From Haplomitrium mnioides (taxonomy: Eukaryota; Marchantiophyta; Haplomitriopsida; Calobryales), in NCBI GenBank assembly GCA_049999725.1, contig JBNGIS010039168.1, positions 56,209 through 82,537 of the forward strand: 26,329 nt of DNA, read 5' to 3'. This document shows, in pieces, positions 8,547 through 18,227 of this stretch. The stretch's first letter is position 1. The number at the start of each line of letters is the position of its first letter. The position numbers and the translations under genes were made by a program. The notes under the pieces were generated by a model that ran no database searches, was not told where the DNA came from, and worked only from the letters and a program-made list of their open reading frames with translations.

Positions 8547-10340
8547 TCCTTACAAATGTTCTATTCACTTGTGCGTCTTTACATCCTTACAAATATTCTA
8601 TTTAGTTGTGCGTCCTTATGTTCTTACAAATATTCCATTTACTTGTGCGTTCTTATATCCTTACAAATATTCTATTCAATTGTGTGTGCTTACATTCTTA
8701 CAAATGTTCTCTTTGGTTGTGCATGCTTACATCCTTGCAAATATTCTACTCAATTGTGAGTGTTTACCTCCTTGCAAATGTTCTTCTCAGTTGTACATGT
8801 TTATGCCCTTATAAATGCTCTATTGAGTTGTGCGTGTTTATGTTCTTACAAAATTTCTATTCAATTGTGCATGCTTACATTTTTTTTCAAGTGTTCTATT
8901 CAGTTGTGTGTGCCTACGTTTTAATACAAATGTTTTGTTCAGTTGTGTGTGGCTATGTCTTTACAAATTTTCTGTTTAGCTGTGCGTGCTTACGTCCTTA
9001 CAAATGTTTTGTTTAGCTATATGTGTCTACTTCCTTACAAGTGTTCTGTTTAACTGTGTGTGTTTATGTCCTTGCAAACATTATGTTCAATTGTGTGTGC
9101 TTACTTCCTCACAAATGTTTTGTTTAGTTGTACGTGCTTACGTCTTGACAAATGTTCTATTCAAATGTGTGTGCCTACGTTCTCACAAATGTTGTGTTCA
9201 ACTATGCGTGCTTGCGTCCTCACAAATTTTTTGTTCAACTGTACATGCTTATGTCCTCACAAATGTTTTGTTCAATTGTGCGTGCTTACGTCCTTACAAA
9301 TGTTCTGCTCAGTCATGCGTGCTTATGTCCTCACAAATGTTTTTGTTCAGTTGTGCGTGCTTACATCCTCACAAATATATTTTTTTTTCAGTTGTGCATG
9401 CTTGCATCCTCACAAATGTTCTATTCAGTTATGCGTGCTTACATTCGTTCAAATGTTCTATTCAGATGTGCGTGCCTACATCCTCACAAATTTTCTATTC
9501 AAATGTATGTGTTTAGGTCCTAACAAATATTCTATTCAGTTGTGCATGCTTACATCCTTACAAATGTTCTATTCAGTTGTGTGTGCTTATGTCCTTACAA
9601 ATGTTCTATTTAGCTATGCGGTTTTACCTTCTTACAAATGCTCCATTTAAATGTGCATCTTTACCTTCTTACAAATGTTCTATTGAGCTCTCCATGTGTA
9701 CCTCCTTACATATGTTTTATTCAATTGTGCATGTTTACCTCCTTACAAATGTTGTATTCAGTTGTGCATGTTTACTTTCTTACAAATGTTCTATTCAGTT
9801 GTATGTGTTTACGTCCTTGCAAATGTTTTACTCAGTTGTGCGTGCTTATGTTCCTACAAATATTCTATTCAATTGTGTGTGCTTATGTCCTTGCAAATGT
9901 TCTATTCAATTGTGCGTACTTACGTCCTTACAAGGGTTCTATTCACTTTTGTGTGCTTAGATCCTTACAAATTGTCTATTCACTTGTGTGTGCTTACTTC
10001 CTTACAAATGTTCTATTTACTTGTATGTGCTTATGTCCTTTCAAATGTTCTCTTGAGTTGTGTATGCTTATGTCCTTACAAATATTCTATTCACTTGTGT
10101 GTGCTTACGTCGTTACAAATTTTCTATTCACTTGTGCGTGCTTACATCTCTATAAATGTTTTATTCACTTGTGCGTGCTTATATTTCTACAAATGTTCTA
10201 TTCACTTGTACATGTTTATATCTTTACAAATGTTCTAGTCAATTATGCATGTTTAAGTGCTTACAAATGTTCTATTTAGTTGTGTGTGTTTATGCCCTTT
10301 TAAATGTTCTATTCAATCGTGTCTGTGTTTTGTTTTTGGC
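8547..10340. repeat. 37-bp minisatellite array M, about 48 head-to-tail units
   Basis: Each unit contains TGTGCGTGCTTACGTCC followed by TTACAAATGTTCTATTCA, and the period is 37 bp nearly throughout. Because 37 is not a multiple of three, every plus frame cycles through the three phases and stays open over hundreds of codons, giving artificial Cys-rich proteins of up to 213 residues that repeat every 37 residues. Subtypes are visible: units at both ends favour TTCACTTGTG, while the middle (about 9080-9520) favours CCTCACAAATG with TTCAATTG or TTCAGTTG. This points to local amplification. The core and the GTTCT block align with arrays A and D. Confidence 0.95.
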
Positions 10341-10741
10341 TCTTTTTTGACCTCCTCTGCTTGATAACCTAGAATACAAGATTTTTTCTTCACTCATTGT
10401 GCATTGAGTTAGCATTTTACTCAATGGACTGCAACTCAACAAAACACAATAAGTTGTGGTTTCTTCTTTTTGATGATGACAGTGCTTTGAATACTTATAG
10501 TTACTATTGCCTGCTTGGTCCACATAGCTCAAAGACAAATCCTTAAGCCTACTAATTTCCTTGAATATATATTGAACTTATATGATTTAGAATACATATC
10601 CATGAACTCCTTAAACCTCCATTTAATGCCTTCTTGATGCTAATGGTGGCCTTTTTTATGCTACTAAGTACTATTTCATGCACTTTTAGTATGATCTAAT
10701 GATAAAAACAAGTTTTGAAATGAGTGTCGACCCTTCATTCA

Positions 10742-10744
<3 letters not shown>
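10341..10744. other. No gene seen
   Basis: Unremarkable AT-rich sequence between the minisatellite and an AC microsatellite. An 82-codon minus frame at 10290-10538 overlaps the array and has no recognisable features. I see no repeat or RNA gene. Confidence 0.6.

Positions 10745-10780
<36 letters not shown>
10745..10780. repeat. (AC)18 microsatellite
   Basis: A 36-base uninterrupted AC dinucleotide run. It is a simple sequence repeat and is likely to vary in length between individuals. Confidence 0.95.
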
Positions 10781-10782
<2 letters not shown>

Positions 10783-10904
10783 CTTTATTGCAATCTTCCA
10801 ATCATGTCAAAGAGTTGGAGGTAATTTCATGTGTTTCTTACCCCGAAATATGGCAAGCCTATCACTCAGGTTGTCAAACATATTCAACTGATCTCAATTA
10901 CAGT

Positions 10905-11660
10905 CCAAGAGTGATTACTTGATCACTCTTGGTATGGATGTGTCTAAATAAGTAATGTAGTACTAAAAATAGTAACTGGTGTGTCACTCTCAACCAAGGT
11001 TCTTGGAAACTACATATCCAAAAGTAATCAAGCAATTACTTTTGGTTGGAAAGAGAATGATTGCCTATTACTTTATCTTTAATATTCACAGGAAGAGTGA
11101 TCCAGCAATCACATAAAACTATGCATATGAAAACTTTCTTGAATATTAGAAGGTTGAAAGTGACCAAGCCATCACTTGAATGAGTCATAGTGATTGCTAA
11201 ACCACTCACATCCTCTTGTTATGCAAGAAATTTTGTAAAGTGTTAGTCAAAAGTGAGGGATTGATCACTCTTCTAGTTAATGCTAGTGACAAAGTGATTG
11301 GCAATTACTCTCTATCCAACTTAGATTGGTTGTTCGATAACTTTTAGATAATTAACTTTCAAGAACATTAGTTGAGAGTAATCAATCGATCATTATTGCC
11401 AATATTAACTTATTCATTTAGATACATATCTGCAAAGAATGAATGAGCATTTGCTCTTGGATTTTAATTGAGGTTGGTTGGTCATGTTTAACAACTTTTG
11501 AACAATTTATCAATCATAGTTTAGGAAAACAAATATGTATACTTACATTTAAATCCTTGAGAGTGATCGTTGTATCACTATCAAGGTTTGTTTGTGTGTT
11601 TGAACAAAGGTTGATCTACCAATTCAGTAATTGGTGCGATTGTTAGATCACCTATTACTC
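10905..11660. repeat. Series of about ten related inverted repeats (hairpin-like)
   Basis: Several short palindromic units share arms of the form AGTGAT or AGTAAT and ATCACT or ATTACT around a loop of about six bases. The best are 10905-10932 (CCAAGAGTGAT, loop TACTTG, ATCACTCTTGG), 11018-11045 (CCAAAAGTAAT, loop CAAGCA, ATTACTTTTGG), both with perfect 11-bp arms, 11555-11586 (13-bp arms, one mismatch) and 11626-11659 (11-bp arms, one mismatch). Weaker copies lie near 11053, 11096, 11159, 11189, 11252, 11293, 11377 and 11437. Distances cluster around 30, 60-63 and multiples. There is no coding frame of note; the 67-codon frame at 11443-11646 overlaps them. Function unknown. Confidence 0.75.
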
Positions 11661-12137
11661 TTTGAACTTGAAAATATTGTAAAAGAAAAATAACTTAAAT
11701 TATTAAAACATTGTGAGTATTGTATTTTTAGAAAACATACTCAAAAGAGCTTGGAGTTCGAGAAGTGGTCAATAAAAATTTATGGTAGAGGATTCTACAA
11801 ATTTTACACTCACGTGAGGTCTCTATCGAGAAATACAAAGTTAAAAATGAACCTACTCATTTTTCAAATTGTTTTCCAAGTCAATAAAAATCAATTACCA
11901 TTAACAGCAATAAGTAATACATATGCATATCTTGTATTTGGAAATGCGTACCGATTCTTTGGTTGAGTTTTTGTTTTACCAATATTTATTATTTTGGAAA
12001 ACAATTGTGAACATCATATCACTTTTTCTCTTATCCATTGACTATAATATTTTAAAATATATTTTCATATTTGTAGCATGTTCAATGATATAACATTTTC
12101 TTGTCCATTTTCTTGAGAAAAGGGCATTGAAGAATAC
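11661..12137. other. AT-rich spacer, no gene seen
   Basis: A 71-codon plus frame (11751-11966) has no recognisable motif, and its base composition equals that of the surroundings. No repeat of the other families extends here. Confidence 0.6.
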
Positions 12138-12500
12138 TATAAAAAAAACTCAAAGACAACTGCAAATAAGCAACAAACTCAAAGATAACTTTAATAGAGT
12201 TAATTGACCAAATACTAATATATGCAATCATACAAGAAGATACAAATGAATCAAAGCTCAAACCAATTGAGAGGAACTTTTGAGTAAGAAGTAGGGAAAT
12301 GAAGCCCTTCTATTTATACTTAAGAAGAAGTTGTCACTTCCTTCGCTTACAAGTTTCTTCCAATTTCAACCTTAAAATTGATCTTATACCAATCTTATAC
12401 CACTTCACTAAAAGTAACACTCCTTTGGTAGTCACTACTATTTTTTTCACTCCTATCTATTTTCTTATAAATATCACAACATCATGCTTGTATTATTACA
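12138..12500 (-). repeat. LTR of the B/C chromovirus family, copy 2 (solo or residual)
   Basis: From a mutated start (TATAAAAAAAACTCAAAG, where the family has TGTAAAAGAACTCAAAG) to ATTATTACA at the right. It shares TTGAGAGGAACTTTTGAG, GAAGCCCTTCTATTTATAC and ATCACAACATCATGCTTGT with the other copies. No PBS or gag is recognisable to its left and no pol to its right, so it behaves as a solo LTR. It is separated by 83 bp from the next copy. The tail (12490-12560) has TTACAAATATTGTAT and TTACAAATGTTAAC, resembling the minisatellite unit. Confidence 0.7.
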
Positions 12501-12583
12501 AATATTGTATATTTTGTATTTGTACTCTAATATACAATGTTACAAATGTTAACAATTACTATGTCTTTTTTTTGTTAGATAAT

Positions 12584-13100
12584 TGTAAGAGAACTCAAAG
12601 ACAATTTCCATATGAGTAAGAACTCATAGTGAACTCTAATAGAGTTCTTCAACCAAATGTCAATAAGGCAAGCAAAGCCACAACAAGATAACTCTAATAG
12701 AGTTATGAAACTCTCAAGGCCCAAGCTAAGACCAAGAATCCAAGCAAAAGCCAAACAACCAAAGAACCCAAGTGATTTAAGAGGAACTCTAGAATGAAGA
12801 GTGGGGCAATAAAGCCCTTCTATTTAGACAAAGGTGTCATCCTCCTTCCTTCACTTAAAAGTGACTTCCAATTTCAGCCCTAAAAGTGATATTGTCTAAC
12901 TTCTAAAAGCAATTTTGAAGGCAATTAATCTTATACCACTTCAACCCTAAAAGTGACCTTATACTACTTCACTTAAAGTAGTTTCAAAGACAAGCAAACT
13001 TAAAATGATTTCAACCCTAAAAGTGACCCTCTACTACTTCCTTCACTCCTCTCTATTTTCTTATATATAGCACAACATCATGCTTGTACTATTATATAAT
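12584..13100 (-). repeat. 3' LTR of element B (family copy 3)
   Basis: Plus-strand ends are TGTAAGAGAACTCAAAG and about ATTATATAAT. It is longer than copy 1 because the block ACTTCAACCCTAAAAGTGACC is repeated with modifications (12945-13045). On the minus strand a TATA box (CTATATATAAG, 13060-13070) lies near the LTR start, as expected for the U3 promoter. The chromodomain-coding end of pol lies directly next to it. The left edge borders only an 83-bp spacer and copy 2. Confidence 0.8.
13060..13070 (-). promoter_or_regulatory. TATA box of the element B LTR promoter
   Basis: The minus strand reads CTATATATAAG about 35 bp into the LTR. The equivalent site in copy 1 reads CTATCTATATG and in copy 2 GATATTTATAAG, so the site is recognisable but eroded in the family. 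Confidence 0.5.
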
Positions 13101-13127
13101 CCTTGCCTTCTAATCAATGACGTTCTT

Positions 13128-13560
13128 TCAAATAATTGAATAGATTTTTAAGCATTCTCAAGGTTAGAACACGGCTGTCAAGTAGCACCATGAAGCAGAT
13201 GTCCCTTCCACAAAACTTCATATTGAACTTGAGAATGTCGTCCACACTTGAGGGCTGGTTTAGTCAAAATGTCGTCCACCTTATATTTTTCATGATCATC
13301 AAGAACAATAGATAGAGGAGGAATTTGAACATGATTTAGAAAAGAAGATGGACTAGAAACATCAAGTTTGTACGCAACGAGAGAAATAACTTGAGAATTT
13401 GAAAAAAGACCAATCCAAGCTAGAGATAACTTATTGACTTGAGTATCTAAAGACAAGAGAAGATCATGAGTAGAAAGCATAACTTGGTCACCAAAGACAC
13501 AAGAGAAATCATGACGATATTTATCGGCATATTTTTTGCCAATTTTGAGCAATAACAAGA
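13128..13560 (-). pseudogene. Integrase C-terminus with chromodomain, element B
   Basis: The minus-strand frame reads KKYADKYRHDF, FGDQVMLSTHDL and KLSLAWIGLF at the integrase C-terminal (GPY-like) part. The chromodomain CGRHSQVQYEVLWKGHLLHGAT follows, ending at a TGA (13178-13180) where chromodomains have the conserved Trp of ATWEP. A readable remainder PCSNLENA and IQLFERTS runs to about 13128. Chromodomains in chromoviruses direct integration to heterochromatin by binding methylated histone H3. The Trp-to-stop change is a G-to-A transition. Confidence 0.8.
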
Positions 13561-14400
13561 TGGTTTCGGAGATCTTCCAAAGAGGAAGATAAATGAGACA
13601 AAAAAGTAGAAAAAACTTAGAACATTAGAAGAGGAAGGAGAAAGCAAACCATCAAGAAAAAGAGGATGTTGACCTGAATTAAGACAGAAAGGAGAGAATC
13701 CAATACTTGCTTGTTTGGAGTTGTTGTATACAAACTCCATAACCGATAAGAAACTATCCCAATCTGTACGATGAATGTTGATAAACACTCAAAGTATATC
13801 CTCCATAATGCGATTTGTGTATTCGATTTTCCCATACGTTTGAGGATAATAAGTCGTAGACATAGATAGTTTGGTACCCAAAAGTGTGAACAACTCTCAT
13901 CAAAACTTCCCCGTAAATCTTGGATCTCTATCAGATATTAACACCTTTGGCATTCATGATAATGGAAGACTATATCAAAGTAAATGTTTGCCAATTGTGG
14001 AGAATCCACCACATCCACCGTCAATGCTAGATGAGTATGTTTGCTTAGCTTTTCCACAAACACCACAATGGCAGTAAACCCATGAGGAATGGTTGGAAGC
14101 GACGTGACAAGATCTAAAATTACATGTTCCCAACAAGCAGTAGGAATCGGTAGTGGTTGAAGAATGCCAACTGGTTTTGATTTGAAGTCTTGTTTCGTTG
14201 ACAACTTTGATAAGAATGAACAAAGCTACAAATAGCTCGAGCTAGGTTTTGTCACGACTAAGTGCATTGAAGCAACTCTATAATCTTGTCTACCCCAAGA
14301 TGCCCAGAGATTGAAATTTCATGTGCTTTTTGTAAACGAGCCATTTAATTTGCATCATCTTGTGGAACATATATTTGATGGTCTTGATAGAAAATACCAT
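13560..14400 (-). pseudogene. Integrase zinc finger and catalytic core, element B
   Basis: Pieces in three frames: ISGHLGVDK (zinc-binding His side) and CQRNK (zinc-binding Cys side); ILDLVTSLPTIPHG with the first catalytic Asp; FVEKLSKHTH; LISDRDPRFTGKF with the second Asp; and a Glu in YPQTYGKIEYTNRI (usually QTDGQTERVN). Then DWDSFLSVMEFVYNNS and FSPFCLNSGQHP follow. The DDE residues are readable, but stops and frameshifts occur every 50-100 codons. The domain would integrate the cDNA. Confidence 0.8.
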
Positions 14401-15115
14401 CTTGATTTGACAAGGTATAATACTCATTATCTCTAACCGCCAAACATGCCATAGCAAGATTAAGGATTGCATCTTCCGGTAACTTTTGTCAAAAGTTGTC
14501 GTTGGTTGCTTCATCAAGATGTAACATACTAACATTTGCAACCTCCAATATATTTAGTCGATGTTTTGGTCTTCATGACAATACATCAAGAATGGTGTGG
14601 AACCTTCCCGACTTTTACTCCAACTTGATATCAAAGAGTTGTAGCTAATCTTCCCATCAGTGATGATGACTTGTTATATTTTCCAAGTGAATTGATTTCA
14701 GCAAGGGATTGTGATTGTTGCATATAAGTACATGCTTTCCTAAGAGATAGTGTCTTCAAACCTTTGTAGCATAAACCATCGCCAACTGCTTTTGATCCCT
14801 TAAAGAATAATTTCTCTCCATTGCATTTAGTCAACATCCTTGAGTTGTTGAAATGCCTCTTGCTCTTTGGTTGTCTATTGAAACTTTGCCTCTTTGCTTA
14901 GCATATAAGTAAGTAGTGCAACAATATGAGCATAGTAATGGATAAATCTTTGATAATAACTTGCTAATCCATTGAAAGCTCAAACATTTCTTGCATCATT
15001 TGGTGTTGGCCACTTTGTAATAGCCTTAATTTTCTCTTCCTCCATCTTGATGCCATCCGCAGATACTTTATGCCCTAAGTAAGTCACTTGTTGCTTCCAA
15101 AACTCACATTTAGAC
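14400..15115 (-). pseudogene. RT connection and RNase H region, element B
   Basis: The minus strand reads FWKQQVTYLGHKVSADGIKM, IKAITKWPTPNDARNV, GLASYYQRFIHYYAHIVALL and KEQEAFQQLKDV (connection). It then jumps to LKDQKQLAMVYATKVWRHYL, GKHVLICNNHNPLLKSI and ILDVLSXRPK (C-terminal RNase H). The segment with the first RNase H Asp (usually TDAS) is missing, so there is a deletion near 14835. Stops are frequent. RNase H would degrade the RNA strand during reverse transcription. Confidence 0.75.
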
Positions 15116-15815
15116 TATTTGCAATAAAACTTCCAATTGCATAGTCTTTGCAATACTTCTTTGAGATGAGCACAATGCTCAACTTCACTTTTACTAAAGA
15201 TAAGTATACAGTCCAAGAATACCAACACCAAATTATCCAATAACTCATCAAAAACTTGATGTGTTTGATCCATGAATATCACCGAAGCATTAGTAAGACC
15301 AAATGTAAGAACTTTCCACTTAAAACGCCCATACCTTGTCCAAAAAGTTGTCTTTGGCATATAACTAGGCTTGATAGGAATTTTCCAATAGCCACTTCAA
15401 AGATCCAACCTAGAAAAGAATTGTGCACGACTTAATTGGTCCGAAAAATCATCAATACAAGATAGAAGATAAGTATTCTTCACTATTCAATTTTTCAAGC
15501 CTCGATAATATGTACAAAGACAAAATCCACCATCTTTATTGGGTACAAAGAACATCGGAGCTCTCCAAGACAAAGTACTATATTGAATGAAATCCTTCTC
15601 AAGAAGATCCGTCAAGGTCTTTCAAAGCTCCTCTAATTCTTGTGGTGATGGCTAATATATAGACTGATTATTATAAGTATTTAATGGTATCAACTCAATC
15701 AAAAAAGCCAATCCTTGATCATATAATAACCCCTTTGGAAAATCCTCTGAAAACACATTGACAAACTCCTTCAAAATATCATCCATCGTCGACCGGGTGT
15801 TTTTGAGATTTTCCT
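15115..15815 (-). pseudogene. Reverse transcriptase, element B, with altered active site
   Basis: The minus strand reads DDILKEFVNVFSEDFPKGL (linker), FLIELIPLNTYNNQSIY, TLTDLLEKDFIQYSTLSWRA, PMFFVPNKDGGFCLC, YLLSCIDDF, PKTTFWTRYGRFKWKVLTFG and LTNASVIFMDQ. The catalytic motif reads FLDC where FxDD or YxDD is needed, so the second Asp is lost. Stops occur at about 15650, 15490 and 15400. Upstream (plus 15820) the linker ends and foreign sequence begins. Confidence 0.8.
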
Positions 15816-15849
15816 AAATTTTGTGATTATTGAACTTCAAGTTTGGTCT

Positions 15850-15990
15850 ATTGTTTCAGTTTATATTATTTCATTATATTTTATTATACTTTATTTTTAT
15901 ATTATTATTATTCTATCCTTCCCCTCTCTTCCCTCTCTCCTCTTCCTTCTCTTCCTCTTTTCTCTCCATTTCCTTTTCTCTTTTTCCCAT
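15850..15990 (+). promoter_or_regulatory. AT-rich TATA-like stretch followed by pyrimidine-rich patch
   Basis: TTATATTATTTCATTATATT and further TATA-like words lie at 15860-15915, and a run almost entirely of C and T follows (15912-15990). This layout is typical of plant core promoters with a Y patch, and it sits at the left end of the nested block. It could equally be low-complexity sequence. No transcript start can be proved. Confidence 0.3.
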
Positions 15991-16097
15991 TTGTTGTCAC
16001 GAATCATGCACTTCAAGAGAAGAGCCTTGTGGAATTGAGAGGAGTCAGATGCAAAGGGAATGCAAGTTGTGTGGTGCATATTGACTCGCAACAAATC

Positions 16098-16146
16098 GAC
16101 ATGAAAGAAGGGCCGAGGGTGCATGAAAGAAGGGCCGAGGGTGCAA
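16098..16146. repeat. Short tandem duplication of about 22 bp
   Basis: GAAAGAAGGGCCGAGGGTGC occurs twice in immediate succession, with a third partial copy (AAGAAAGAGG) after it. This is a recent slippage or duplication within the nested block. Confidence 0.8.
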
Positions 16147-16429
16147 GAAAGAGGGAGAGGAATTTCAGTTGCAAGAAGGAAGGTCAGCAGCTGGGGGGGA
16201 TTGCAAAACAAAACTAGGCGCAAAGGGAGAGGTTGATCAAGTAAGGAGAGGTGTGTCGCAGCATGATCACCGCAGTAAGAGAGTTCGCCAGAAGGGAGGC
16301 ATTGTGCAGGCAGGTCTGAATTCGCAGCAAGGTGAGGAATCGCGCAATGGGGGTTGGAAGGTATTGAGAGGGAGGCAGCTGCACTAAGGATGTAGGCACG
16401 GCAGACGTCGAAAATAGACACTTCGAGCG

Positions 16430-17530
16430 CAGCGAGTCCGTGGGAAACTTCGGAGACTTGGCGACTTTGGGGGAGTCCGTAGGAAACTTTGGAGACGTGG
16501 CAGACTGGGAGGAGTCCACGGGATGCTATGGAAGGTACAACTCTGGAGGCGCCCACGGGATACTTTAGAAGTTGGTCAACTTCGGAACCAGGCGGTCGGT
16601 GGCGGTCCAACTTCCACCTTGTGAGTGGCGACGAATGGCGCAATTGCGTAGACGTGGCAGCCTTGGAGGATTCCGCGAGAAACTTTGGAGACGTGGCAAC
16701 TTTGGGGGGTCCGTGGGGAACTTTGGAGATGTGGCGACTTCGGAGAGTCCGTGGGAAACTTTGGAGACGTGGCAGCTTTGGAGGATTCCATGAGCAACTT
16801 TGGAGACGTGGCGACTTCGGGGAGTCTGTGGGAAACTTCGAAGATGTGGCACACAGGGAGGAGTACATGGGATGCTACGGAAGGTACAACTCTTGAGGCA
16901 TCCGCGAGATACTTCAAGAGTTGGTCAACTTCAGAACTAGGGGTCAATAGCGGTCCAACTTCCACCTTGCAGGCGGCGGCGGATGGCGCAACTTTGTAGA
17001 CGTGGCAGCTTGAGAGGAGTCCATGGGTTACAACGGAAGGTACAACTTTGGAGGAGTCCGCAGGATACTTCAAGAATTGGTCAACTTTGGATCTTGGAGT
17101 CAACTTCAGAAAACCAGGTTAGTGCGGCGGCGGACAACGCAACTTTGTAGACGTGGCAACCTGGGAGGAGCTCGCGGGTTACAACGAAAGGTACAACTCC
17201 AGAGGGGTCCGCAAAATACTTTGAGGGTTGCTCAACTTCGGAACCAGGGGTCAATGGCGGTCCAACTTCCACCTTGTGGGTGGCGGCGGACGGCGCAACT
17301 TTGTAGACGTGGCAGCCTAAGAGAAGTTCGTGGAAGACATTGGAAGGTAGTCAACTTCAAAAATCCATGTCAGTGGTGGTCCAACTTCCACCTTGCGGGC
17401 GGTGGCGGACGGCCAAACATCATAATCATGGCAGCTTTGCAGGAGTCCATGGGAAACTTTGGAAACGTGGCGCCTTGGAGGAGTCCGTGGAGAGCTTTGA
17501 AAACGTGGCAGCTGGGGAGCAGCCCAAGGG
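16430..17530. repeat. GC-rich minisatellite with a 39-bp base unit and higher-order structure
   Basis: The base unit contains GAGTCCGTGGGAAACTTTGG and AGACGTGGCGACTTCGGG. The 39-bp step is clear at 16434-16510 and 16670-16850. A longer unit adds GGTACAACTCTGGAGG, GTTGGTCAACTTCGGAACC, GGTCCAACTTCCACCTTG and GGCGGCGGACGGCGCAAC. It recurs at roughly 16500-16680, 16850-17010, 17010-17160, 17160-17310 and 17310-17440, with unequal lengths. Because 39 is divisible by three, long frames stay open on both strands (for example 323 codons on the minus strand at 15897-16868). Their repeated residues are a by-product, not a gene. Confidence 0.85.
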
Positions 17531-18227
17531 AAATTGGGAAGCTGCAGATCAGCCCGTAGATTACTGCAGATTAGTCTGCAAGATACGTCGTGCAGCTAAT
17601 CTTTGGAGTTGATCAGCGAACCTAACGCTCTTTGGATGATTCTCTTCGGATCTCTCTGCATAACAGACCTCTTTGGCCCCTCGCTTCAGATCTTCACCGA
17701 GCTTGCTTCTTTGAAGCGATCGGATCGATGACTTCCTCACCTTCATCGATTTACTAATGTGGACCAGCGGCGGGCCAATCGCACATCGTGACTCTTCAGG
17801 AACGTCCATTGGGGATTCGCGCATGGCTCATCAATTGCTATCTCCAACCTGCACCGAGATCTCCCATGTTTGAATCAACTTTTGAGACTCATCGACATCG
17901 GGGTGCACTACCTACTTGCAGAGGATTGAGAGTTGACTCTACCTAGTGACCTTTGTCAACTTGTCATTCTAGTCTTCATCAAAAGGAAATCGTGTGCGAG
18001 GCCCTCAAGATTGCCATAGGAGTGCACGTGAACAGTCCACCTTTGATCTTCACCGAGGTTGTCTTTGCCCGACCTAGGAGAACTTCAGAGATGACCATTA
18101 ACTTTGGACTAGCCCTCGATCATATAGACAAGTGTCACCGCGCCTAGAAACGGTTGCTAATTGGAAAAACTACCAAATACCACGTGGAGGAAGGAGACGA
18201 TCTTGAACAAGAAACGCTTCAGGGGAA
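17531..18227. other. GC-richer stretch of the nested block, no gene recognised
   Basis: No repeat of the preceding array persists. Short frames only: a 87-codon minus frame at 17561-17824 and a 64-codon plus frame at 17953-18147, neither with a known motif. It contains CTGCAGAT and GCAGATTAGTCTGC near-palindromic words at 17540-17582. I assign no function. Confidence 0.5.

Noticed and set aside
8529-10350. Seven overlapping plus-strand frames of 64-213 codons rich in Cys and Leu
   Set aside because: They are the three phases of one 37-bp tandem repeat. The same words cycle through all frames, so they are treated as by-products of the minisatellite.
12110-12137. PBS remnant left of LTR copy 2
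   Set aside because: GGCATTGAAGAATAC resembles the initiator-Met PBS only weakly and has no gag next to it.
15897-16868. 323-codon minus-strand frame
   Set aside because: Mostly the translation of the 39-bp GC-rich repeat (SPKFPTDS-type words), which stays open because 39 is a multiple of three. Competing frames are open on the other strand.
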